64,000 bases of DNA, from contig NC_073313.1 in NCBI RefSeq assembly GCF_027595985.1, positions 100,737,552-100,801,551 of the forward strand, written 5' to 3'. The notes under the pieces are model-generated. The model was given only the letters and a program-made list of their open reading frames with translations, was not told where the DNA came from and did not search any database. This document shows, piece by piece, positions 33,822-45,545 of the stretch. A program made the translations under genes and the position numbers. This stretch comes from Sorex araneus (lineage: Eukaryota; Chordata; Mammalia; Eulipotyphla; Soricidae). Each line of letters begins with the position of its first letter. Position 1 is the first letter of the stretch.

Positions 33822-36585
33822 ATTTATTTATTTTTAATTAGAGAATCACCGTGAGGGTACAGTTACAGATTTATACACTTTTGTGCTTATAATTCCCTCA
33901 TACAAAGTTCGGGAACCCATCCCTTCACCAGTGCCCATTCTCCACCACCCGTAAACCCGGCGTCCCTCCCACCCTCCCCAATCCCATCTCCCCCCCACCC
34001 CACCCTGCCACTGTGGCAGGGCATTCCCTTCTGTTCTCTCTCTCTAATTAGCTGTTGTGGTTTGCAATAAAGGTATTGAGTGGCCGCTGTGCTCAGTCTC
34101 TAGCCCTCATTCAGCCCGCAACTCCCTTCCCCCACATGGCCTTCAACTACAATGTAGTTGGTGATCGCTTCTCTGAGTTGCCCTTTCCCCGGAACGTGAG
34201 GCCAGCCGCGAAGCCATGGGGTCAACCTCCTGGTACTTATTTCTACAGTTCTTGGGTATTAGTCTACCACTCTGATATTCTATATACCATAGATGAGTGC
34301 AGTCTTTCTATGTCTGTCTCTCTCTTTCTGACTCATTTCACTCAGCATGAAACTTTTCATGCCCATCCACTTAACTACAAAATTCTTGACTTCCTTTTTT
34401 CTAACAGCTGCATAGTATTCCATTGTATAGATGTACCAAAGTTTCCTCAACCAGTCATCCGTTTTGGGGCATTCGGGTTTTTTCCAGATTCTGGCTATTG
34501 TAAACAGTGCTGCGATGAACATACATGTGCAGATGTTGTTTCGATTGTACTTTTTTGCCTCTCTGGGATATATTCCCAGCAGTGGTATTGCTGGGTCAAA
34601 TGGGAGCTCAACCTCTAGTTTTCTGAGAATCGTCCATACTGTTTTCCAAAAGGGCTGAACTAGCCGGCATTCCCACCAGCAGTGTAGAAGGGTCCCTTTC
34701 TCCCCACATCCTCTCCAACAGCGGTTGCTTTTGTTCTTTTGGATGTGTGCCAGTCTCTGTGGTGTGAGGTGGTATCTCATGGTTGTTTTGATCTGCATCT
34801 CTCTGATGATTAGTGATGCAGAGCACTTTTTCATGTGCCTTTTGGCCATTCGTATTTCTTCCTTGGTAAATTTTTTGTTCATTTCTTCGCCCCATTTTTT
34901 GATGGGGTTGGATGTTTTCTTTTTGTAGAGTTCAACCAGTGCTTTATATACCATTGATATCAACCCCTTATCTGATGGGTATTGTGTAAATATCCTTTCC
35001 CATTCTGTGGATAGTCTTTGTATTCTGGTCACTGTATATCTTGCGGTGCAGAAGCTTTTTAGTTTAATGTAGTCCCATTTGTTGATCTCTGTTTTTACTA
35101 GATTGCTTAGTTCCGTGTCACGTTTGAAGATACCTTTATCTTCAATATCGTGGAGGGTTTTGCCGACCTTGTCTTCAATGTACCTTATGGTTTGTGGTCT
35201 AATGTTGAGGTCTTTAATCCATTTTGATCTGACTTTTGTGCATGGTGTCAGGTCAAGGTCTAAACCCATTTTTTTGCATGTGGTTGTCCAGTTTTGCCAG
35301 CACCATTTGTTAAAGAGGCTTTCCTTGCTCCACTTCACATCTCTTGCTCCCTTATCAAAGATTAGATGGTCATACATTTGGGGTTGTGTGTAGGGATATT
35401 CCACCCTGTTCCATTGGTCTACGGCTCTGCCTTTGTTCCAGTACCATGCTGTTTTAATTGTTACTGCTTTGTAGTAAAGTTTGAGGTTGGGGATGGTGAT
35501 GCCTCCCATGATCTTTTTCCCAAGAATTGTTTTAGTTATCCTTGGACGTTTGTTATTCCATATGAATTTTAGGATTGCTTGATCCATTTCTTTGAAGAGT
35601 GTCATGGGTATATTTATAGGGATCGCATTGAATCTGTATAATGCTTTAGGGAGTATTGCCATTTTGACAACATTGATTCTCCCTATCCACGAGCAGGGTA
35701 TATGTTTCCATTTCCTCATGTCCTCTTTGATTTCATGGAGTAGCGTTTTGTAGTTTTCTTTGTAAAGGTCTTTTACTTCCTTGGTTAAGCTGATTCCGAG
35801 GTACTTGATTTTCTGGGGCACAATTGTGAATGGGATTGCTTTTTTCATGTCCCTTTCCTCTGCCTCATTGTTTGCATATATGAAGGCCATGGATTTTTGG
35901 GTATTGATTTTGTAGCCTGCAACTTTACTGTATAAGTCTATTGTTTCTAAGAGTTTCTTAGTAGAGGTTTTAGGCTTCTCTAGATATAGTATCATGTCGT
36001 CTGCAAATAGTGAGAGTTTGATTTCTTCCTTTCCTATCTGGATGCCCTTAATCTCTTTTTCTTGTCTAATAGCTATCGCAAGTACTTCCAGTAGTATATT
36101 GAAGAGGAGTGGTGAGAGTGGGCATCCTTGTCTTGTGCCCGATCTCAGAGGAAAGGCCCTTAGTTTTTCCCCGTTGAGGATAATGCTTGCCGTAGGCTTG
36201 TGATAGATGGCTTCGACTATCTTGAGGAAAGTTCCTCCAAACCCCATTTTGGCGAGGGTTTTCATCATGAAAGGATGTTGGATCTTGTCAAATGCTTTCT
36301 CTGCATCTATTGATATGATCATATGGTTTTTGTCTTTACTTTTGTTGATATGCTGGATTATGTTTATTGATTTCCGAATCTTAAACCATCCTTGCATCCC
36401 TGGGATGAATCCCACTTGGTCGTGATGTATGATCTTTTTGATGAGTTGTTGGATCCTATTTGCTAGTATTTTGTTGAGGATCTTCGCATCGGTGTTCATC
36501 AGGGAAATTGGTCTGTAATTTTCTTTCTTAGTGGTGTCTTTGTTTGCTTTTGGTATTAGGGAGATATGTGCTTCATAGAAACTGT
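33822..36585 (-). mobile_element. Young L1, 5'-truncated in RT
   Basis: About 2.76 kb on the minus strand: A/T-rich tail image (33822-33840), 3' UTR (to 34279), then ORF2 up to a truncation point near 36585. It retains an uninterrupted ORF2 3' half and is probably the youngest L1 in the window. I did not resolve a clean TSD. Confidence 0.9.
34280..36499 (-). CDS. L1 ORF2 C-terminal 739 codons, open but truncated
   Basis: An uninterrupted frame encoding the RT palm through the C-terminus of L1 ORF2p. Residue numbers here count from an internal methionine, not the true start. Motif A with its catalytic Asp is at 65 (IDAEKAFD), motif B at 121-130 ([10 protein letters not shown]), and motif C FADD at 165-168. 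The thumb follows. The C-terminal cysteine-rich CWRGC...HCWWEC lies near 591-613. ORF2p normally nicks target DNA and reverse transcribes L1 RNA. The endonuclease and first RT part are missing by 5' truncation, so this copy cannot retrotranspose. It has no own promoter. Its openness shows that the family was active recently. Confidence 0.85.
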   Translation of the reverse strand: MNTDAKILNKILANRIQQLIKKIIHHDQVGFIPGMQGWFKIRKSINIIQHINKSKDKNHMIISIDAEKAFDKIQHPFMMKTLAKMGFGGTFLKIVEAIYHKPTASIILNGEKLRAFPLRSGTRQGCPLSPLLFNILLEVLAIAIRQEKEIKGIQIGKEEIKLSLFADDMILYLEKPKTSTKKLLETIDLYSKVAGYKINTQKSMAFIYANNEAEERDMKKAIPFTIVPQKIKYLGISLTKEVKDLYKENYKTLLHEIKEDMRKWKHIPCSWIGRINVVKMAILPKALYRFNAIPINIPMTLFKEMDQAILKFIWNNKRPRITKTILGKKIMGGITIPNLKLYYKAVTIKTAWYWNKGRAVDQWNRVEYPYTQPQMYDHLIFDKGARDVKWSKESLFNKWCWQNWTTTCKKMGLDLDLTPCTKVRSKWIKDLNIRPQTIRYIEDKVGKTLHDIEDKGIFKRDTELSNLVKTEINKWDYIKLKSFCTARYTVTRIQRLSTEWERIFTQYPSDKGLISMVYKALVELYKKKTSNPIKKWGEEMNKKFTKEEIRMAKRHMKKCSASLIIREMQIKTTMRYHLTPQRLAHIQKNKSNRCWRGCGEKGTLLHCWWECRLVQPFWKTVWTILRKLEVELPFDPAIPLLGIYPREAKKYNRNNICTCMFIAALFTIARIWKKPECPKTDDWLRKLWYIYTMEYYAAVRKKEVKNFVVKWMGMKSFMLSEMSQKERDRHRKTALIYGI

Positions 36586-36712
36586 TTTCTTGTTTCTTTT
36601 TAAGTTAGCATGATGCTCTCCATTTATATCTACATCATATTTTCTTACCTGTTCATACATTAATGATAATGTCGTTCATTTGTATATCTTGCCTATTGTA
36701 AATCATTTCTTA

Positions 36713-36872
36713 CAGCGAGCCAGATTTCAGAGGCAGAAAGCTAGTACAGGATTTAAGGCTCTTGCCTTGTATGCAGTTAAGAACTCCAGTACCCGGTACT
36801 GCGTGTGGTAACCTAAGCACTTCCAGGACTGATCTCTTAACAGTCTTGGTGAAGTCGAAAGACAAAAAAGAA
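36713..36872 (+). mobile_element. Old SINE copy
   Basis: Degenerate plus-strand head (agcgagccagatttcagagg), then ctcttgccttgtatgcag, which matches the D-arm region of the SINE, and an A-rich end near 36870. Confidence 0.5.
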
Positions 36873-36879
36873 GAACCTG

Positions 36880-37385
36880 ATATCATAGTCTTTAGTTATA
36901 TACCCATAAGTAGGATTTTAAAAAAACCATGTTGCAATTCTATTTTCAAATCTGAGGTACTTTTATACAGCTTTCCAGAGAAGTTTGCCAACTGATATTT
37001 ATACCAACAATGTACATTGGTAAACTTTTCTCTTCACCATTTTCAACAAGTGTTATCTCAATATATTTACTGATTGTCATCCTAATAATAAAAGGTCACA
37101 TATAAATATCCTAGTTGTTTTTAATCTCATTACCATTACTACTGATGAATATCACTTGTATGTGCTTATACTACTCTTCAAAGTATCTGTTCAGACATTT
37201 TGCCCATATTTTAAACATATTATTTGGATTTCTTTTGTTATTAAGTTGCATTGTTTATTATATATTTTGATCATGAAATCTCTATTGAATAGATGGTTTG
37301 AAAAATACATTTTTCCGTCTGTAGACTGCCTTTTGATTTTGTTAGATGATTTGATTTGTTTATGTCACAAATGGCCTTTTTAGTT
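36880..37385 (-). mobile_element. Old L1 ORF2 C-terminal fragment
   Basis: Recognisable as the minus-strand image of the ancient mammalian L1 (tatatacccataagtaggatt; ttgcccatattttaaacat; gtctgtagactgccttttgat). No frame survives. Confidence 0.7.
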
Positions 37386-37389
37386 TGAT

Positions 37390-38031
37390 TATTAAAAACA
37401 GCATTGTAATATCTGTAATATCTCTCTGGATATAAACGTGTATTTTAAAGAATGAAAACTAGGTAAATTAAAATTAGGATAAAATTAACTGGTGAAAAAC
37501 AAAATTAACACTCAATTTTTTGTCACCTCTCTGCATCTGTGCATATCCTTGTCCCTCCCACCTAGAGGTGTCTTATAGCTTAGAACATGAAAAAATAATT
37601 ACAACTTTCATTACTTTTAGCATACAGATGCATATACTTAAATATTGTTTGATTATGTATGTTTTGAAATTCAGTACATTGAACTAAAGTGAGTCTTGTT
37701 AATTTTCTTAATGTGTGAGATGCAGTAAAGTTGATGTTAATTACTGTTCTTCATTTTATCTATGGTATTATATCTGATTATATAACTATTTTAGGATCTA
37801 CATAGTTAATGGATGTATTTTATTGTCATTTATATTAATATTAAGATATTAATGAAATATTATTGATAGAATTCTTGCACATGACTGAGAATTTCTCTAA
37901 AAGTATAACTAACCAAAGAATTACTGTTGTTATATAACATGCACATGATCAACCTGAGTTCAGTTAAATTCATCCAAAGCTGATTTGCTTCTGCCAGTAG
38001 CCTGGAGAATACTACAAATCTTGAATTACTT
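37390..38031. other. No recognisable feature
   Basis: AT-rich, apparently unique. Confidence 0.5.
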
Positions 38032-38042
38032 GAAGTTGACAT

Positions 38043-38213
38043 ATTTTTGGCCTTTTGGGGTGCACCCAACGATGTACAGGGGTTACTCCTGGCTTTGCAT
38101 TCAGGAATTACTCCTGGCGGTGCTCAGGGGACCATATAGGATGTTGGGAATTGAATCTGGGTCGGCTGCTTGCTAGGCAAACGCCCCACCTGCTATGCTA
38201 TCGCTCCAGCCCC
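38043..38213 (-). mobile_element. tRNA-derived SINE (A-tailed)
   Basis: Minus-strand copy with a short tail. Flanks gaagttgacat and gaaattgacat (38032-38042 and 38214-38224) form an 11-bp duplication with one change. Some head positions are mutated. Confidence 0.85.
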
Positions 38214-38263
38214 GAAATTGACATTTTTTTGCATAGTTTTTTACACAACATTATTCCAACCAG

Positions 38264-40894
38264 TCGCTGCATGATATTCTCAAGGGTGGCACTGAAGTGT
38301 TTTGGTGAAATGGTATCACCCTGCCAAATCCCTCTCTTTACATCAATGATCACTTCCTTGTAGAACGGTGAGATCCTGGTGGAATATCCGTAATACAGCT
38401 TGAGGAGGATATTGGTGTACTGAGTTTGAATGCCCTGTTTCGGTAGGGATTCGATGACCACTTCAGTCTGAACAGAATCAAAGGCCTTCTCTAAGTCAAT
38501 GAATGCTAGATAGAGCGGCATCTTGAAATCTCGTGAAACTTCAATGAGTTTGGTCACTGTGTGGATATGGTCAATCATCCTGAATCCTTTTTGGAACCCG
38601 GCTTGCTCGTATGGTGTCCTTCATCTAGTGTTCTGCCTATTCTACTCAGGATAACACGAGTGAACAACTTGTAGACAACAGACAGCAGGAAGATTGGGCG
38701 ATAGTTGCCGATCTCGTGAATGTCTCCCTTCTTGTACAACAGAACGGTCCTTCTGGTTTTCCATTGGGACAGAACCTTGCATTCAGACAGGTAGCATGTG
38801 AAGAGCCGAGCCAGTGTATTGATGAGTATTGGCGGCAGATTCTTCAGGTGTTCGGATCTGACCTTGTCTGGACTGGGTGCTGTACGTGTCTTTACCGATG
38901 AAATGGCATGCCGAATTTCAGAAGGGAGGATGTTGAGAACGACATATCTATCCTGAGGAATTTGGTATTTGGGCAGGTGGACATGGCTGTCAAAGAGATC
39001 CGAGTAGAAGTCGTGAATAATCCTCTCCATTGCCTTTCTGGAAGATGTGATAGATCCAGATCCATTCAGTGTCACCCTCAAGAACATCATGCAGTGACTG
39101 GAATGGGAAGGAATGGAATGAAGATAGATAGTTGGCAACTATACCATCTTCTCTTCGCTGATGACATCATTCTCATAACGCCAAACATTAGCCAAATGGC
39201 ACAAATGCTGGCCGACTTCGACCTCGAGTCTGGAAAGGTCAGACTGCAGGTGAATCTCAACAAGACGATGCTCATGAAAAATGAACTAGTTCCTGACTCT
39301 CCATTTTTCTCTCATTGGAACGAACATCTCCGACTGTAGCAGCTCTGTGTACCTGGGTCGAGAAATCAACATGAGGAATGACTTGGTGCCAGAACCGCAC
39401 AGGAGGAAGAGGCAGCGTGGAACGCCTTCAAGAGTGCCAAATAAATGGTTAAGAGGATGAAGAACCTCTGACTCCAGGCACATCTTTTTGATTCCACCGT
39501 TCTTCTTGCAGCAACATACGCCTCAGAGACCTGGCCCTATGCAAGCAGGATGAGAACACTATTGGGGTATCCCAAAGAAGAATCAAAAGAGCTATGCTAG
39601 GAGTACCACGTCTCACTCAAGTGAGGGAAGAACTCCAGAGTTCTGACCACCATCGACAGTCAAGAATCAGGGATGCTGTCTCATTTGCCAAGACATCAAA
39701 TATCAGATGAGCCGGACATGTAATGAGATTCATAGACGACTGCTGGACTAGAGCTGTTACCGACTTGATTCCACGGGATATCAAAAGACTGTGTGGCAGC
39801 CCACCAACAAGATGGTCAGATTTCTTCGTCAAAACCCTCGCGCAGCCACGATAGCGGCCATGCGGTTTTGGATTTCTGATATTTTAGCTCAGTTCACAGT
39901 CTAGATGCATTTCTGTAAGAAGCCGCTTTGGGTGCCAAAATGGGTTAGAAGACCTCTCAGATCATAGTCTTTAGGAGGATCCGTTTCAAGAGCGGCAGCT
40001 CCGGATCTTATCTGGGCGTGGGCATGCTGGTAATGCCCCCCCTCCCATGATTGCCTACGAGCCATGTCACTACAAACTCATACCTCTGGGTTGGGAGTCT
40101 TAGAAGGTGGCTCTCACCACATGGATGTTGCTGCCGCTGCCATTTTCCCCGCAGAACAACAGGGTCGAGAGGGAAAATCCCTCCCCAGGCGGCAAAGGCT
40201 TGTAGCACAGATCACGGTCTAGATTCATTTCTGTAAGAAGCTGCTCTGGGTGCCAAAATGGGTTAGAAGAGCTCTCGAATCATATTCTTTAGGAGCAGAG
40301 GTTCCTGCAAATCTAGTTTTCTTTAAATGGTAACAGAGCATTGGCTTATGAAGGCAATACCAGAACATTAGACAAATTAAGAAGCAATAATGATGTTCTT
40401 AAGATTTTACTATTATGGCTACGTGCTCATTTTGTTTTGATTTGTTTTTATTGGTTGATTTGTTTTAAGTGATCTCGCTCTTTTATAAGCATTTGCCTGT
40501 TTGTGTGGGATAGGGTGGCATGTTATTTGGCATTTTCTGTGACATTTTTGTATTAGAATCTCAACCTGGGCATGGTTTGCTCTCACAAAGCAAAAGCCTT
40601 TAATGTATATTTTTCTGCTAATAGTTGCCTCTAGTAAGTAAGTTCATTTCAATCTGTATGACAATGAAAACTAAGTGCCCTGGGTTTTCACAGTAATATT
40701 AATAAAAATAAAATATCACATTTGTTAGCAAAAAAAAAAAAAACCCCGAATGAATGTTTTGAGGCTCTTCCTGTTTCTGGAGTGAGAAGATATTATTGGG
40801 CTACACTAGCACACGACAGGGACAAATGGAGACATTACTAGCACCCACTTGAGCAAATTGAAGATCAATGAGATGACAAGTGACAAGTGACAAG
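38264..40894 (+). mobile_element. RTE LINE with inverted 5' part, and later insertion
   Basis: One insertion flanked by a perfect 12-bp TSD tattccaaccag (38252-38263 and 40895-40906). Its 5' part, 38264 to about 39058, is inverted; on the minus strand it codes for the RT fingers and palm (YKKGDIHEIGNYRPI, DLEKAFDS, WQGDTISP). From about 39063 the element runs in the plus direction through motif C (FADD codons near 39157) and the C-terminal domain to 39837. It resumes at 40747-40894 with the 3' end after the retrocopy 39838-40739. Inverted and direct parts overlap by roughly 35 bases around LENIMQ. Terminal repeats gacaagt at 40875-40895. Frameshifts and stops throughout. Confidence 0.88.
39838..40739 (+). 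mobile_element. Chimeric processed retrocopy with poly(A)
   Basis: Inserted in the RTE copy, with aaaaccc at 39831-39837 and 40740-40746. The left half (to about 40310) is antisense L1 3' UTR with an internal duplication (39891 and 40209 onward). The right half (40310-40730) is otherwise unseen in the window and ends with AATAAA-type signals about 20 bases before a run of 13 A. The whole looks like one plus-strand RNA that read through antisense L1 into unique sequence. I do not recognise the source. The 5' border is less certain than the 3' border. Confidence 0.6.
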
Positions 40895-41164
40895 TATTCC
40901 AACCAGAACTTCACTTAAAGGTGAGCCTATGAATATAAATTGTCAGGAGAAAGCTATTATCATATCTGATTTTATTTATTCCCATGATCTGTAGTTAATT
41001 TTTAGTGTTTTTCTAAAGGTTATCATTATATTCAAGTGGGAGAGTTTATTAAAAATATTTATGTATTGATATAATGTATTGTTCGGTGAATAAGCAATCA
41101 GTGTTTCCAGGGATGTCATGATGAAATAGGAACCTTCGTTGACTGTTCATAGGAAGGTACTCTA

Positions 41165-42300
41165 GTTCCAATTTTATGAAAAATGTGAAAAAAATTGGCA
41201 GTAGATCTTCCTTAAAGGTTTGAAAGAATTCACTAGTGAATCCATCTGGGCTTGGGTTTTTCTTTGAAGAGACTTTTGATCACTAATTATCAGGGAGGTG
41301 CAAATCAAACAGCAATGAGATATAACCTTACACCGCAGATACTGGCACACATCAAATAGAATAAGAACAACCAGTGCTGGCACGGATGCTGGAAGGGACT
41401 TTCCTTTTTTTGCTGGTAGGAATGCTTACTGGTTCAATGTTTCTGGAAAACAATATGAGCATTTAACAAAAATCTAGAAATTGAGCTTCCATATGACCCA
41501 GCAATATGACTTCTGAGAATACACCCTGGCAGACCAAAAACACACTCACAATAGCCATGTGCACTTCTATGTTCATTGCAGCACTATTCACAGTAGCCAT
41601 AATCTGGAAATAACCCAAGTGCCTGAGAACAAATGACTGGATAAAGAAACTATGCTACATCTACACAATGAAATACTAAGCAGCCACCAGGAAAAATGAA
41701 GTCATAAAATTCGCCTATAAATGCATGGACATGGAGAGTACAGGACTGAGTGAAATGAGTCAGAGGGAGAGGGACAGACATACAATGATTGAACTCATTT
41801 GTGGAATATTATAAAAACATCACATGACACTAATGCCAAAGAACAGTGGAAATAAGGTCCAGGATGAATGATCCATGGTTGGAAGCTTGTCACAAGTAGT
41901 GGTGAGTGGAGGGCACCTAGGATAGAGAATGGACCACTATGACAATGATGGTTGGAAGTGATCACTCTGTTCAAGAATTGGGTGCTGAAAATAGGTAAAG
42001 AGGAAAACATTATAATTTTTCAGTACCTGTATTGCAAATTATAATGCTCCAAATAAAAGAGAGAGGAGAGAGATAAAGAGAAACAAGAAAGAGAAAGAAG
42101 AAAAGTGCCTGAAACTGGGGGCGGGGTGAGATGGAAACTGGGTGCATTGGTAGTGGGAAATGTGCACTGGTGAAGGGATGGATGATGGGACATTGTATGA
42201 CTGAAACCCAATCATGAACAACTTTGAAATTTTGTATCTCACAGTGATCCAACAACAACATGTATATATATATATATACATATATATTATAAAAAATAAA
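41165..42300 (+). mobile_element. L1 with 5' inversion
   Basis: 41165-41282 is a minus-strand piece from early RT (image of the SPGPDE region). From 41283 the plus strand gives the C-terminal ORF2 (ITNYQGGANQ-like start, cysteine-rich region, YHVHNEILSSH-like tail) and the 3' UTR ending in a TA-rich, A-rich tail near 42300. Frames are broken. Confidence 0.8.
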
Positions 42301-42304
42301 AAAT

Positions 42305-43100
42305 AAAAGGAAATATGGAAAATAATGTAGAAATTTTTAAAAGTTATAGGGCTTTGAGAGGGAGGATTGTTAGGGTCCTTGGAGGGGGGGAATGGAAGTG
42401 GTGCTGAATTTATGTACATGAGAAACAATTACTAACAATATTGTAAACCACAGAATATCAATTAATTAAAATTTTAAAGGTAAATTTTGAACTTCCAAAT
42501 GACCCAGAAATTCCACTACTTGGCATCTATCTTAAGAACACAAAAGCATTAAGTTGAAAAAAATATATATATATATACAAAAAAGGAAAAAAAATATATA
42601 TATATATATATACCTCTATCCTTCATTGCAGTGTTAAGTGTAATAGCCAAAATATGGAACCAATCTAAATGTCTAATGACAGGTTTATTCATAAATAATT
42701 TGTGGTACATATATACATCATAATACTTTTCAGCCATAAAAAAGTTGTTGTATTGCTTTTTGATGCTACATGGAGTAGAAGTAGTTATGGAGTTTTGGAG
42801 TTCAAGTGAAACAAGCCAGGGGTAAAGAAAATCTACTGAATGATCCCACTCAAATTTGGTGTATAAGAAACAAAGCGTGAAAATAGATAGGATCACAGGG
42901 TAAAAGCTCATGGGCTTTGCAGAATTAAAGGGGGAGACTTTATATGAAGAGGATGAGGCAGACTAAAGTGATTTAAACACAGTGATAGAGAGAATTTGGT
43001 GCTTGTGGTGGTGAAGGTACAGTAACTTTGTACACCAAGAGCATATATGTTAACAGTATTGTAAGCATGTTACCTGAATTACATTTTTTATACAAGGTAA
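42305..43100 (+). mobile_element. Old L1 3' ends
   Basis: Two plus-strand remnants. 42305-42470 is a 3' UTR terminus. 42470-43100 is ORF2 end plus 3' UTR with two TA-repeat runs (42563-42612). Strongly diverged. Confidence 0.6.
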
Positions 43101-43607
43101 AATATAATATGCAATCAGGAAGGATACATAATTTTTTTAATTTGTAGTATTATTACTTTTAGTATTTTCTTTCTATGTATCTCTATTGTTTAAAAGTTCA
43201 CAAAGAGCATTATTTATATCAAAATAATAATGATATTTCTATTTTGAAAAAATAAAATATTGCTCATTGAATAGGTCCTGCTCTCAGTCATTAAAATCAC
43301 AACATATGAATAAGTGTGTTACCTCCTGATATAGGGCAAGTTCTTTCATCACTGAGAATTTCCATAGGTTTATGAATAACTCTTTATGCCTCAGTCTGAA
43401 TACAGTTGATACCTGAGTTGAAACTTTGAACTAATTAATCTTTATCCATGGGAGCTACAACAAAATTCTTTGGTTTGGTTTGGCTTCATTAAAATCTGAA
43501 GATGCTAGTGTCAGCAGGAGGACAAATCATTTTTTTTTCTATGTGCTGTCATAGAATAAAAATCAGACCCCCAGGGCCCCACATCAGACCTGAAAAAGCA
43601 CAATATT
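43101..43607. other. No recognisable feature
   Basis: AT-rich sequence. Nothing I can name. Confidence 0.5.
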
Positions 43608-43621
43608 AAAAATATCTTCTA

Positions 43622-43800
43622 GGGCTGGAGAGATAGCACAGCGGGTAGGGCGTTTGCCTTGCATGCGGCCGACCCGGGTTCGATTCCCAGCATCCCATAT
43701 GGGCCCCTGAGCACAGCCAGCGGTAATTCCTGGGTGCAGAGCCAGGAGTGGCCCCTGTGCATTGCTAGGTGTGACCCAAAAAAAAGCCAAAAAAAAAGCC
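43622..43800 (+). mobile_element. Young tRNA-derived SINE (A-tailed), reference copy
   Basis: The clearest copy: pol III A box tagcacagcgg at 43634-43644 and B box ggttcgattcc at 43677-43687, both matching consensus. The body and a tail of A-runs separated by gcc follow. Perfect 14-bp TSD aaaaatatcttcta (43608-43621 and 43801-43814). Confidence 0.97.
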
Positions 43801-43987
43801 AAAAATATCTTCTAATATATAAAGCCACTCTAAGCCCCTTTATCCAGACACCCTACATAAGAGTTGTTTTAGTCCTAGTGCCCTGTATTTTTCTCACTGT
43901 ATCATCACATTCTAGTTTATATTCTGGCTGCATCCTAAAATCATTTGGACCTCATTGATGTTTTATTTCCTTAAAACTCTGTGCTCC

Positions 43988-44189
43988 TCAGGCGGGGGGT
44001 GCTTAGGGTGGGGGGGCTAGGGGCGTGGGGGGGTTTGGGGTTTGAGGAGGCGGGGTGGAGCTATACTGGGATTCTTGGTGGTGGAATATGAGCACTGGTG
44101 AAGGGATGGGTATTCGAGCATTGTATAACTGAGATTTAAACCTGAAAACTTTGTAACTTTGTAACTTTCCACAATAAAAAATTAAAAAA
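43988..44189 (+). mobile_element. Very short young L1, 3' UTR only
   Basis: 202 bp: G-rich tract, family terminus with duplicated gtaactttgtaactttc, A-tail. Perfect 15-bp TSD aaaactctgtgctcc (43973-43987 and 44190-44204). Confidence 0.93.
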
Positions 44190-44346
44190 AAAACTCTGTG
44201 CTCCCAAAGTGAGCACAAGTTAGTCTTACACCAAGTTGCATGCAAAGTATTTGTAGATGCCTTTGTGTTCTATGTATCACTAGATGATACTCTCATTTCA
44301 AGTTATCTCCATAAAATTTAACATTGACCCAAATAAGTAACCATTT

Positions 44347-44512
44347 GTTTGTTTGTAGGCCATACTCAGGAATGCTAAGGGATTACTCCTGACTCAGTGC
44401 TCATTAATAACTCCTGGGAAGTCTGTAGGGCCTAAATAAGGTACCAGGGACTGAACCCAGGTTTGCCTTGTGCAAGGCAAGTGTCCTGCCTGCATTGTTA
44501 TCATTCTGACAC
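44347..44512 (-). mobile_element. Old tRNA-derived SINE
   Basis: Minus-strand copy with gggattactcctgac and the B-box image gaacccaggtttgcc; head diverged. Confidence 0.75.
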
Positions 44513-44912
44513 ATAAGCAATTAGGACAGTTGGAAATTCAGGCATAATGGTTGTTGTAGAGCAATAACCACTAGGTAAATTGGTAGGAAGACAACATAGT
44601 CCAGAGGGGTATGGATAGGGGCAAGAAGCAAGGTATTTGATTAATCTAAGCCTGGTATTTGTACTTCTCAGGAAGTAAGAGATACTTAAAATAACGACTT
44701 ATTTGACTCCTTTTTTATCTCTTGTAGACTATAGCTTTTCTTTTCTGTATATTACCCAACTGTATACATTTCTCCTCAACTGGTAGGAAGAAATTTCTAA
44801 AACTTGAATCTCTATAAATTAAAAAAATATCTCTCAAGTTTTTCCGAAAGAAAAACTGACAGGTAGGCTGGTTCCCCAACGAATCATTTATCTCTATGAA
44901 TATTTTTTCTTG

Positions 44913-45080
44913 TTTTTGTTTTGGCATCACACCTGGCAGTACTCCGTGTTTACTTCTGGCACTACACTTAGGGATCACTCCTGGCAGGGTTTAGGGAACC
45001 ATATGGGTTGTCAGGGAGAGAATCTATGTCAGCCATAAGCAGCGCAAATTCCCTGCCTGCAATACTACCACTACAAGCTC
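44913..45080 (-). mobile_element. Old tRNA-derived SINE
   Basis: Minus-strand copy (ggcatcacacctggcag, ggaaccatatgggttgtc). Head strongly mutated. Confidence 0.75.
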
Positions 45081-45336
45081 CACTATGAAGGTTTTAAAAC
45101 TAAAACCTAAACTGTAAGATCTAAGCATTTAGCAGTTGACTTCATTTGAGACCAGAGATTTACTCCCTTTTTAAATCACCACGAGATATACAAAGTTGTT
45201 CATGACTGAGTATCGATCATACAATGTTCCAAAACTCTTCGCAGTGCACATTTCCCACCACCAACTTCAGTTTTTCTCCTGCCTGTTTTCTCTTGCCCCA
45301 CCCTCACAGCCTGCCTCTATGGCAGACAATTCTCTC

Positions 45337-45545
45337 TTTTTTCTTCTTGTTCTTGTTCTTCTTGTTCTTTTTCTTCTTGTTCTCATGTTTCTTTTTCTTC
45401 TTGTTCTTGTGCTTCTTGTTCTTCTTGTTCTTGTGCTTCTTGTTGCTCTTGTTGTTTTTGTTCTTCTTCCCTTCCTCTTCCTTTTCTACTTCACCTTCTT
45501 GTTCTTTGTCTTCTTCTCGTTCTTCTTTTCTCTCTTTCTCTAGGT
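45337..45545. repeat. TTCTTG-type compound simple repeat
   Basis: About 200 bases of pyrimidine-rich imperfect repeats of ttcttg with gtgc, tttt and tcat interruptions, grown inside an L1 3' UTR pyrimidine tract. It produces spurious long Leu/Phe-rich frames. Confidence 0.95.

Noticed and set aside
43622..43800. tRNA gene suggested by A and B boxes
   Set aside because: The boxes belong to a tRNA-derived SINE; there is no foldable tRNA with anticodon and acceptor stem, and the unit recurs with target duplications.
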